Shown: one piece after another, positions 1 through 12,000 of the stretch
How the letters are laid out: each line of letters begins with the position of its first letter
Numbering within the stretch: the stretch's first letter is position 1
Source: Trileptium ribeirensis
Lineage: Eukaryota > Nematoda > Enoplea > Enoplida > Thoracostomopsidae
Direction of reading: 5' to 3'
Length of the DNA stretch: 64,000 bases
NCBI GenBank assembly: GCA_030248225.1
Contig: JASANE010004998.1
Span: 21,951 to 85,950, forward strand
Position numbers and translations under genes: made by a program
Notes under the pieces: generated by a model
Seen by the model: the letters and a program-made list of their open reading frames with translations, nothing else
Database searches by the model: none
What the model was told of the DNA's origin: nothing

Positions 1-20
1 TATCCGCTTTGACGCTTCAG

Positions 21-67
21 TTTGAAGGCGTTCAGATTAGCATTCCCGACAGTAACAGCCCAGACCG
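21..67 (+). CDS. HNRNPK: hnRNP K exon, KH1 middle (first exon in window)
   Basis: Reads [16 protein letters not shown], matching the KH1 strand around VSVPDSSGPER of hnRNP K. The acceptor is gcttcag at 14-20 and the donor is gtatgc at 68. It ends two bases into an Arg codon that is completed by the first base of the next exon. The preceding exon, with the KH1 GXXG loop, is outside the window. Confidence 0.85.
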
Positions 68-3000
68 GTATGCCCTTTTTCTTGTTGCTTATCTTAATTT
101 TCTATTTTAACAACTGTACCGCTACGAATCATCTGTTTTCACTGCTAAATTTTGTGTTATGGTTTCGCTAAATACCTATTTGCAACACCTGAAGCGTTTC
201 GACCGACACTACCAAGTGCGCAGCTGGCTTCTCCAACCTACCAAAATAGCACACAGAGGACCATAAAAATTGTAGCTGTCAAAAAGGTCAAATTTGTTGT
301 AATTTTACTGGCTGCGTTTATGAACATATAACCAGAGAAATTTTTAGTTATGTTTGATACTGTAAGAAATTTGGAAATCGCATATTTTAGGCGAACAATG
401 AAAAATCTGCTACTTTTTGACGAACAGGGAGCACCTGAGGAGAAGCCAAAATTTACCAGGGGCACGAACTGGGGGATAACCTGGGACCATCTCCCCTCTA
501 TTTGGAGAAGCCTATTGGTTGACGGAAGTGAAATCGACTTGTGCACAATGTGCGAACTGGTGTATTGTCAATTTTTAGCATCAGAATCTGGCGATAAACA
601 CATATTTAGAATTATATTTGTCTTTTCTAACTCGCTTGTCAAAGCTGTGTTGATCCGAAAATTTAGTTATATATATGTCATGTACCAATTTAAATATGTT
701 TCTACTGAAACTTTTTCAAAACTTGATACGCTTTTTAAGTGTGAGATGAGGGGTAGTTGTACTTAGTCAAATATGTCGATGCGTACTTGGCGAATGTAAA
801 TTAGCAGTGTTCTCGAGTTGTATTTACAGATTGTTCTTTTCTAACCTCTCCATGGTACCAAAATTTTACCTGGTGGTCTCTAGGTCTAACTTTAGGGAAC
901 AGCAGCACGTGGTGGCAAATCGTCTCAGCTTAGCGGGGCTTCGTTATAGGGGCCGACCTGTATTATCCTCGAGCCCCCGTGAGACCCGGAATTTTTTTTG
1001 CTGGAAACTAAATTTTCGGCAACTTGTTTTCCAAAAATCTCAAATTTCCTCCACCTTCAAGGAGCCGGAGCCACTTGTATTTGGATTTTGTCGTGTTTTT
1101 GTTTTAAAATATTTATAGGTGTATCATTGTTTTTTGCATATATATACCTGCTGAAACTGTGAATATTTCTTGGGCCGTACTTCATTTTATTTAAATAGTG
1201 GTATTGAGTTTTGTTAGGACCATCAGTTTTTGATGTCAACATCACCTTGGGTTGTCGTCGAAATCCTAGGCGCCCCTCTGTGGAAAGGCTTGCCTTAAGA
1301 ATATAATTGTTAAGTTGAAACCAAAGTCCCTGCCGCCCTCTATTTTCATCATAAAGCCTTGTCAGTCTTTGGTTACATTGCTACATGATTTGATTCAGAT
1401 AAAAATTTCAATGAATATTTTATTGTTAATACTATAAACGTTGCCACGGAACAGTAATCCTTTGTTCTGTTTTCAGCGTTTTAACGGTTGGCGCGTCTGA
1501 CTACAACAAAATTGTGGATGTAACTCGAGATCTGATTGACCGCTTAGACGAGGTGTGTTTTTGTATTTGTTGCGAGTTAATAAGTTTAACTGTTGGATTG
1601 GAAACCCTAGATCACTTCAAACATTAATTTGTTACCGCTGATACATTTGTTTTGAAGTTTTTAACGCCAACACAATAGCACCAGCATCGGAATGAGCTTA
1701 GATTCAACATAGAAAATGGTGGTTAGAACTCCATACATGCCGTATGGCTGTAAAATAACCAATTCTTTATCCGTAGCTATTTTTGTAGATGATCAAGAAG
1801 TAAGATAGCTAGTAACTATATGTTGTGGAAACGGAATGAGCGAGGTTCCTCAAATAGCGTTCAATTGGAAAAAAATCTTTTCTCCGTTGATCGCCGTATA
1901 ACTCTTCAGCTTACTGGATTTTCGCAAAATTTTTAATACAGCGCGTAATCAAATATAATTGGGCATCTAACATTGTTTTCTAACAATGATTTCATACTTA
2001 AATTTTTACAAGAACCTTAACAATTTAACTATGTGGACTGACCTGTCCACAGTAGGGGGTGCCTCCTCACTTTCAAAATAACCCCATGTCTGTCCACTCC
2101 AAACTCGGCAGAAACCCCCACGCTAAATATATATAAATTCAAATCCCAGTTAAATCCAAAAATGTCTGTAAATCTGTGTTTTTGTTTGCAAATTGTTTTT
2201 AAAACTACCACTATTTATAATGCTAAAACATGGTTTTATAGCTTCAACATGCATTCGTGGCACTAAAACAACAAGTAGATATGGGAATATTTTATTTGTC
2301 CCCCAGTTTTGAAATGTTCCTCGAGAATGAACATGGGGCGTCCCCGAAGTTCGCCGACTTTTCGGAGGATTGTGGACAGTCCAGCTTTAATTTTGGCCAG
2401 ATGGAGTCACCCAGCGTTATAGGTAATAACTCTTGTCAGAGTATCGGATGGAAAAAAGGAGAACGCCATAAAGAATAATTCCCTCGTCGAGAACTGCAAC
2501 TTTACTGTTATGCTATGAGCCAAAGTTAAGCATTCCCCCTGTAAGTAAAAGTGAAATTTGTTGTTTCATTGTTTTAATCCCAGATTTGATGTGTTATTAA
2601 ATCTAAGGTACGGCATTGGAGTAAAACTGGTAAATTTTGCTACTTTTTAATTTGTCAGAAGGAACCTTGTGTTGTCAAAGAATGCTTAATGCAGGAAGCT
2701 ACTCTAAAAGTACGCTTGAATATGGTAGGGAGTGTTGTATAGTTACTGCAACTGTACTGCTTGTATTGTTCGTCCGGTTTCGCTAACGACTTACACATAC
2801 AGCACCAAGGAACTTTCATACACTATGAGAAAGCGGATTTGTTATCAAAAAATATTCTAAGCTTCTGGCTAGTCCAAACTTCGGAAATTTATCCGGGGGG
2901 CCCCCGGATCACCTGCCGGGGATGCCTGATTTTGCATGGGGCCAATTTTTTGCCGGATTTTGTAGCGTTTAGACGTTAATTTTTCTCAGCAGGGGGCACC

Positions 3001-6000
3001 TCTGTTTTGCCGTAGGGCAGCCGAAAATGCCATCCCCCACTTTGGACTAGCCAAAGCTTTAAGCTATTAGTCGATTTTACGATGTCATTATGTACCCTTT
3101 TCAGGTAAATCAAGCCCGACTTGGTGGTAATAACAGTGAGCTTCGTGTTATTGTTCACGCAAGCGTTGCCGGCGCGGTTATTGGTCGCGGCGGATCGAAG
3201 ATTAAGGAATTGCGAGAGGTATGTTAAACCCTAGTAGGGTTCATTTTTGCAAGGCTTCCCGTTTAAAGTGATGTTAATGTATAACATCATAGACCCGTAC
3301 CGGGACCGCTCCATTAATGAACGCATTCAATTGTACCTAAAAATTGTGCGGAATCCAAGCAGACTAGTTTTTTTATACACTGCAATATCTATCCATGTCC
3401 TTCTAGTCCGTTGTGAAGTTTGTATTTTATCATCACTATACAAAAACCAAACTAGCAAGAACAAACGGTATTAAGCTGCTATGGTTGGGTTGGACTGACA
3501 GGTGCCTCAATTCTGTCTTGGTAGGCTGTCCTACGTTGTGGTGTGGGCGATTGATAGCTGCGTCAATGGTGTAAGTTTACAGAAATACTACCGCTTTATG
3601 ACGACGTGCATGAACTAGATTTTGGAATTGTAGAGCCCGCTCATGTAGCTATCTTGCAAAATTCAACAAAATATATTTATGTATGATTCTTATGTTATAT
3701 GAAGGTGTAGAATTAATTTTGCTACTGGGGTTTTTCGAAGTTTTCTCTGTTCTCTCGCTCAGTAAATATCTAAAAATCATAGTGTCTTGCGATGGCTAGG
3801 ATAAGTCTATGGTGATTAGCCATCCCACTAGCCTAGGAATACGTACGTTTTTCGAACTTTCTGTTCAGTCTGATTTGAATGTTCGAATTTGTCAATTTTG
3901 TATATATAAATTGTTTGTGAAATTTTAGTAATATTATAAGTTGCTTGTTTGCGCAGAATTCGTGTTGCAGTTTGTTCTTAGTGTAGCTGTATCCCTTTGT
4001 TGAATTCTGAGTGGGGGCAATAAGCGAAGCGAAGAATTCTCGCTGGCTGCTAGCTAGCCCAAACTTCGGAAATTATAACCGGGGGTGCCGGATTTTGCCG
4101 GGGGGCCAATTTTTTGCCGGATTTTGTCGCGTTTAAGCGTTAATTTTTCTCAGCAGAGTGCTTTGAGCCGGGGGTACCCGAATTTTTGCCGGGGGCAGCC
4201 GAAAATGCCGTCACCCCTCTTTTGACTATCCTTTGATGTTAAATTTCGACGATGTCCGAGGTTGACATGCATAACTTAACTTCGGCTGGGCGGATTGATT
4301 CGCGCGATTGCTGATTTGAAAGCTTCAAATCTGTATTTGTGCGTTCTGGGTAGGAGCGAAGGCCGCTTCTAAAATCTTCGTCCCGAAAAACGAGCCAAAG
4401 AGGTTCGTGTAGGGTCAAGCGACCCAAAAATTTCATTACTTATTGCCACTCACTACCAGTGTAGATATATGTCTCATTGTTGGGTTCATTTTGTAGAGTA
4501 AATAAGTCTCTATGAATTATATATATATATAGTGCTACGCGGTTCTTTTAGAATCCGGGATTTGGGTCCAAACGGGATTTTGTTCTAGTTAGTTGCAAAT
4601 AGTGTGCTGCTATTGTTTTTTTGCTGCAGGGTTGGGTCAAAAAGGGTTTTCCAGTGGGACACGAAATACACAAAAAGGGTAATATCTCCGCAACCACTTG
4701 ATCAATATAGGCTTGTTTGGTCTGGTCTCCGTTTCATTCTTTAGAGCAATTCATCCTCTGTGTACTTGAAAATTGCGAGCACAATAATCGCTATATATCT
4801 ATATATTATGTGTTGTGGCTTTCACGTGAATACAGACGATCAGCTGATTATCTATGATGACGACGTTCATGATGCAACATAGATGATGATGATTATAAAA
4901 ATACTTTGCATAAAACAATGTTCATGGCTACGTCAGTCTGATGTAATCATTGCATCATACGTGGGCGTTTCGTGTGCTATTTAAGCCCCAACCATTTGTG
5001 ATATAATTAAGTTGCCATTTTCCATTCATGCAATAAACTTCGCGTTCTTTACTTAAGAATACTACATTCTCAAATATTCAGCAACGCGGCTGGTATTCGG
5101 TGGCTCATTTTGTAATTTAACGGTCAGTATAGCTATGCACGTCACTCTAAATTACATATTCCACAGTCAGCATTCACTACCTTGGCGATAAGACAATCTA
5201 CTTACATACTTATAGGCTACTCAAACTGACGTAAAGGTGTTTGGCGAACGAATGCCGTACTCGACAGAGCGAGTTGTTAAGATCAATGGCAAAACAGATG
5301 ACGTTATTTCATGTCTTGACAAAGTTCTCAACATCTGCGCAGAAGTAAGTCTTGTGCAAAGTTGGGTTTGAATGTTCGGTTGCTAGTTGTTTTTACTGAA
5401 GTTCGGTGGTCACACGGCGCGTTAAGTGCAGTTTCACTCAACACACTTTTGACTCGGCGTGATTTCCGGAATTTAGGGGCCGGACATACTCCAAGAACCC
5501 GGCCCCAGCAACCAGTAAATTAAAAAGTTATTCAAGATAGTCACTGAAAAGGTTTCAAAATAAAATTATAAATGACTGGCAGTCTTTCAGATTGTCAGCA
5601 TTCAAGAACAGGCCACCTAGAATTAGAAAATAGAATTAAGTTTTCAGGGCAGTTTGTAGTGCTGATTCAGGAACCCTGTCTTACTGGGGGAAGCCCACGC
5701 CAGTACGCTGCAATGGTAGGTTATTCTATGATCAGACTTGTATAGGCAATAGGACCTATATTTGTACTTCTGCTGGACTTACTGTTAGCACTGTACGGTT
5801 GTCAGGATATTGGGACGTCCATTTGATTTGGACACTTATAGTGAGGGGTTGATGGCATCCTTATATATGCCTTATGATGCGACTGAGAGGTTGCCAGGAA
5901 ATGACTTGATTAGACTAGTTGATTTTTCAGGCAATGGTAATTTACAGATTGTAATTGGATGTGATGCTAATGCACAACAGACTTTGGGGTAGTACAAATG

Positions 6001-9000
6001 ACAACAGAAGAGGGACTGGTTTAGCAGAATTTTTATTGACAACGGACTTATGTGTGGTGAACAAGGGATGTTCCCCCACGTTCGTCATTAGAAATAGGTC
6101 AGAGGTAATTGATGTCACATTAGCTAGCAGTTGTTTAGAAAGATATATTAAGCAGTGGCATGTGATACAGGACTATTCGGGATCAGACCATAAGTTCATA
6201 GGATTCAGCATGGATTTCGGTACTGCTCATGTTGAGAAGAAATTGAATGCTAGACGTATTGATACGATGCGATTCTATGACATACTGAGAGAAAATTTAG
6301 CTGAGTTAAACAAATTAATATTGATAATTGTGAACAGCTAGATTTAGCTGTTGGAATGATAAAAAGCGCCCTAAATTTGGCGGCGGAAAGTAGCTGTCCC
6401 CTCATGGGCGCGCGTAACTATAAGAATTGTTGGTGGAATGATGAATTAGCTAGACTTCGGAGAAAGGTAAAGAAAAGGTATTGATGGCAACGAGTTATGG
6501 AGATGATAGATCTTGGAGTAGATACTACTCCTTCAGGCTAAATTCAAAAAGCTTGTTAGAGAGGGAAAAGGGCTTCGTGGAGATCTTTTTGCGATTCAGT
6601 GCATAAAACTCCCGTGTGTAACAGTCTTCATAAGATATTTGGCAGGATAAATCGGACGATTTTGGTTCAGCTTAGGTATATCGAATGTGATAAAGATGAT
6701 ATTTTGAAGCTACTCCTTTAGGTACATGTTCCACTCCCTCTGAGGATGAAACTGGACGACATGACTTAGGGAGACCGGTAAGGATACCCAATATAGATAC
6801 TAACATGGACGAGGTGGTTGATTTAGAGAAGATTAAGTGGGCTTTGAGATTTTAAGTCTCCAGGACCTGATGGTATTTATCCAGTCTCAGGAGGCTCAGC
6901 TATACTTTTGGTTCTGGAAAAGATTTTTAAGGCCAGCCTTAGACTTAACTAAATTCCAGTTCTTTGGAGACAGACCAAAATCATCTTTATCCCAAAGCCG
7001 GGTAAAGATGACTATACTGAGCCTAAAGCATTTAGTCCTATTAATTTGTCATCTTTTGTTTGAAGACTCTTGAGAGATTGGTGTCAGACTATATAATACA
7101 TGACATCTTGAGTAAGTCCAAATTACATGATAATTAACATGCCTATCGTGAAGGAAGGAGTACCATCTCTGTCATTCAGAGTACTAAGGCATGGATTGAA
7201 CAGGAAATGTTTTCTCGCAAATTTGTTCTTGCGGTGTTTCTAGACATTTTTGGAGCTTTTGACTGCACAAAATGTGAGTTTATTCTAAAAAGCATGGATG
7301 AATTTGGTACTTATTCCAAATTTCATCAAAAGTTGGATTCATAAATTATTGAGTATGAGAGTTGTAGCTGAAAAGGGACAAGCCAGATTGGCGGTCAGAG
7401 CGAACAGGGGATTTCCACCAGGAGGAGTTCTCTCCCCTGTGCTCTGGTGTTTAGTGGTAAATGATATTATTAACAGACTTACTGTTAACAGGGTGTTGTG
7501 CATAGGGTATTCTGATGATCTAGTCCTTTTGACATCTTCAAGATGCCTAAGAACTACTTGCAATAGACTTGACAATAGAACAGTCTCTGGATGAGCTTCA
7601 TGCCTGCTAGCTTCAAGTCCTAGAGGCCTTTCTGTTAATGCATAAAAGTGTAAGGGCGTAATTTTTCATTGAGGCGAAGTTATTCCGTTCGATGATAAGG
7701 TTAAATATCTTGGCTTATTGTTAGACCATCGTCTAACTTGGAAGACTCATATTGAGGAAGCACGGCTTAAGTCCTTTAGAATTCTCTTTGCTCTCAAGAG
7801 ATTTATTGGAAGTAACTGGGGTCCTTGTCCTCAAGTTATATACTTCCTGTATAGAACAGTTGTACTCCTTTATGGGGTAATATGTTGGTGGCATAGGATT
7901 GAACTGGTTACTTATCGGAAAATGTTAAAAAAGGTTCAAGCCATGACTTGTCGCATGATAACTGGTGCTTTTAAATTTACACAGGTGTGCGGCATGGAGA
8001 CAATTTTATGTATATCCCTATTGATATCTTAATCAAAGAAAGTGCGGTTAAAGAATACATAAGGCTTAAAAACCTAGGCCTTTGGCAAAGCAATCATGCA
8101 TTGGGCTGATCTGCTCATATGCATATGCTGATCAATAATATTGGAGGCTTACTGAACCTACCATGTGATATTATTAGGTCCATAAGACATAAACAGAATT
8201 GGAGTTGTAATGTTTTCGCTGATATTAGGCAAGATGACTCTGTTATACGGATGGTTCTGTCATTGAGAATCTTCTCAGTTGATGTGATGCAGGTATATAT
8301 ATACCGGGGAAAGTAAGGGTATCATTCTCCCTAGGTAGCCTGACTACTGTCTTTCAGGCAAAGGTACTGACCATCGAAAGATGTGCCATGATAACAGATG
8401 GTTTTAGACTTAAGAATAAAACGATAGGTATTTTTAGCGAGAGTAGAGCTACGGTGCTGGCTCTCGGGAAAAGGCAGGTGAAATCACTATGCACCCTTGG
8501 GTGTGTGAAGTGGCTTAACAGACTAGGTCGAAACAATGTGGTCACTCGGGGCTGGGTAAAAGGGCATTCCGGAGTTGTATGTAATCAAATCGCTGACGAA
8601 CTAGCCATGTACGGGTCTAAACAACTTATGCACATTCTGCGGAGCTGAGCCGGAGTCTGCTCAACATTTGTCAATGAACTGCGTAGCCTTAAAGGACTTA
8701 CAAAAGACATTCTTCGGAACTGAGACATTGGATCAAGAGGATGGACATAAATTGAGTTTATCTAGAATTGTTGGGTTTGCGAAGTGTATTATGGAATAGA
8801 ACTTTACTACGACTTGGGGTGCTGAAAAGGACCTTTTTGGTCTACTCAGGTTTCTTTTATACCCCATCTAAATTCTTATCTATCTATCTATCCGCAATTT
8901 AGCATCAACAAAAATGTGCGATTGTTTGCGCAGTTCCGGATGCTCTGCCAAGTGTTGGCTATGCGCCTCTTTGTGCCTATAGTACGCTGTTGACCTTTCC

Positions 9001-12000
9001 TTTGCTAACGGTATAAACGGTTTCCATTGTACCTGTAACATGTAAAATCACTAAATCACAGTTTGCGATTATTAGCGTTTTGACATTTTGTAGTACAATT
9101 TCGTGAAAATCGTTTATCTAAATAGGCTGCAATAAAGGAGGGTGACATCGTATAAATTACGATAAACCAGCAAGTCTTGCTGTCTGTTGTCCTGGACTTT
9201 TTTAAATTTTTATATTTTGTCGAATTTATGGCCCTGAAACGTAGACGGTAGCATAAAATCTACGGTGAATGCGAAATTTTTGGCAATTTTTCGCGTACAC
9301 GCAATAGAAATTAGTCTAAGCTGCCGTATTAAGAGGTTAGGGCTGTGGCCATGGTGACGTGTCTGGTCGGTGTCATCCTGCATCTTAGCATATATAACTG
9401 CATAGCATTGTGGACCGAAAGGTCTTGTGTTTAACGCGTACTATATATCTGCCATTTTGTGCTGTTTCGTTGTTTGAAGTTTTGTTTCGTACAATAGCTA
9501 ACATGCCATGAACATTAGTTTTTCAGAATAACAATAAACAATGCATTTCTACATTATGTTTTGACATCGTTTAATTGCGTTTTGCTATTCGTAATACACA
9601 TGGAAAGGGAAACAAATCGTTATAAAATTTCCGTTGTACATTATTTGACTGGGCGAAAATAAAATTTCCAGTTAATCCTTGAAAGTTTCATCGTCGAACG
9701 AATATTTCTGGGTTCGTTTATGAACGAACTCAGAAATATACGTTCGGAAATACGACATATTTCGTTTGCATTTACGTAAGTTTAAAAACGGACATTGTAA
9801 CATTCGTTCGCGTTTCGTGTTTGTTTTTATATATATATTTTTGTCCCGGAGTGTATATCTGGTACTCTGTGCCCCTGGTAAAATACGGGTGCCTCGGTTC
9901 GTGCCAAACGGTGATGAATTTTTTTGTTTTTCTACAGTAAACACCCTTATCTGATGTAAACTTCACAAATCTCACAAAACCTTCCTGAAATAAAATATTC
10001 GGCTTCGATGAAAAACATTTTTCAGTTCAGTACAGACATTTTAAAACCTCTCTAAAAATAATTTAATAGTTCTGTGTAGCTTAAAATGCGGTCTTATGTA
10101 AATTTTTAAATATTGTTTCATGAATATTTAATTTTCATTGTCAATGGGTTGTTTTTCTGATTTTTTTCAGTTTAATATTTTTCGGTTATTTTCGCTTTTA
10201 GCCAAGCTACCGAAATTTTAATAACTAATTTCGTATTCTTGATTTTTCAACCATCCATTTAACACCCTACATTTATTTAGTAAAATTATCTATTCAGATG
10301 GGCGTATCAGTGACGAAATTAAAAACAGGTATTTTCCCCAGAGATTTTGAGATGCTTGCATTTGGGTCATTTTGAATTGACAATATTAGCTTCTGTTCGC
10401 CTGATGTCGATCCTGCTGCCCGTTATAACAACAAGTCGACTTCAAAGATATTTTAGTGCTGTTTTTTAATTTAATGGACATTTATATGGAAACAACTTGA
10501 TGTTATTAGTGTAGTAATTTTTTACAAAGTGTTCATTGAACACATGTTTACAATTTTTTTAATGTTCTGGAAACACCAGTGCAGTTGAAATGCTGAATAT
10601 ATTCGTATTTCAGTCTCCGCCGAAAGGTGAGTGGCAGCCGTACGATCCGGAGAATTTCGACCCATCCTACGTTGATCAATACGGCGGCTACATGCCTGAT
10701 GGTGGTCGCGGTGGAGGTGGCAGAGGCCGAGGTGGCGGACGCGGTGGAGGTCGTGGCATGGGCGGCCCCGGGATGGGGCGTGGTGGTGGCGGCATGATGG
10801 ATGGGTTAGTAGCGTTTACGTATGTATTCCGTCATTCTCTCGGCAACGGATATACATGTGTACGGAATATTCGCGGTAATCGCACAATGAGTAATCAAGC
10901 ACAGTCACGGACAAAAGCAACTACAGGTGCGGACGAGGCAATTTCGTTTGGGCGCGGACAGACGTACGAATTGCGTCGTGTTTGCGCACTTACTTTTATT
11001 CACCTATTTATTCACCTGCGCCCCCCATTTGTATTGTTCATCGATGAGAAATCCATATTGGCATAACGATTGGGGCGATGAGACTCATTTGATAGGGCCT
11101 AAAATGAGAGATACCGCGGCAGAACACAGTTATAATTCCGGCAATGCGCCGGAAACGTGAAGCAAGCGTTTGAACGATGCTAAAGTCGGTGCTTCAACAA
11201 CGTTGGATGGGAGGTTATTCCAAGTGTTGACCACTCGGTGACTAAAGAATTGCAATCGTTTATTGGATCGCGCAATATCCGGTGGCTTTATCTTGTAGAT
11301 ATGACCACGTGTGTTAGCATTACCATCAACGAAAAACTTATGATGCGGAAGGTTGACTTTACTAGTCATTATTTGATACATGAGAATTAAATCCGCACGT
11401 ATACGTCGCGTTTCCAATGTCTGTAGTTGTAAATATCGTAGACGATCCTCATAGCTGAGGTGGCGTATACTGGGAAGCAACTTGGTGACGCGCCTTTGTA
11501 TGTCTTCTAATAGACCAATGTCTTTTCGAAGGTAAGGACACCAGACCGGGGAGGCGAACTCAAGATGAGGTCGAATCAATGCCCGATGCAAGAAAAGTAG
11601 TGAAGTATTAGTTAAGTGCTTAATATGTCTCTTAATGATCCCATACGCTTGCCGCTGCCACCGCCTTTTTACATTGTGCTTCCCACTTCAAATTATGTGA
11701 CTTTAAAACACCTAAGTCGCGAGCTGTTTCAACTCCTTGAAGACCTTGACGATTGAGAGTGTATTCCTTGCCAACATTGTTCGTTCCAAAGTTCACAGTT
11801 AAGGATTTTTCAGCATTGAAATATATAGCATTGTCTGTTGACCAGTTGTAAACGTTATCTAATGTACGCTGGAGATTGGAAGCACCTGAATTATTTGCTG
11901 AGAGAGGGTCAAATTTTACAAAAACCTTCAAGTCATTCGCAAATTTAAGCAATTTCACATTGTCAGAAAGCGTTTCGTCGATGTCGTTGATATAGAGCAA

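Larger units (their letters stand above)
5560..8892 (+). mobile_element. Decayed I/R1-type LINE with RNase H, sense in hnRNP K intron
   Basis: A non-LTR retrotransposon broken by frameshifts and stops. In order: an APE-type endonuclease, with [13 protein letters not shown] near 5650 and the later [17 protein letters not shown] and [10 protein letters not shown] motifs to about 6230; reverse transcriptase, with [26 protein letters not shown] (about 6980-7040), FLDIFGAFD (about 7238), GGVLSPVLW and GYSDDLVLL (7505-7531); RNase H, with [25 protein letters not shown] and IADELA (about 8350-8620); and a C-x2-C-x8-H-x4-C knuckle (8629-8685) ending at TAG 8797. It finishes in a (TATC)4 tail at 8877-8892. 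The gag-like first ORF is not seen, so it is 5'-truncated. RNase H after RT points to the I/LOA/R1 group. Confidence 0.88.

Noticed and set aside
10590..11066. A 158-codon frame starting [16 protein letters not shown]
   Set aside because: Only 10614-10804 is coding; the part before is intron ending in TTTCAG and the part after the GTTAGT donor has no family resemblance.
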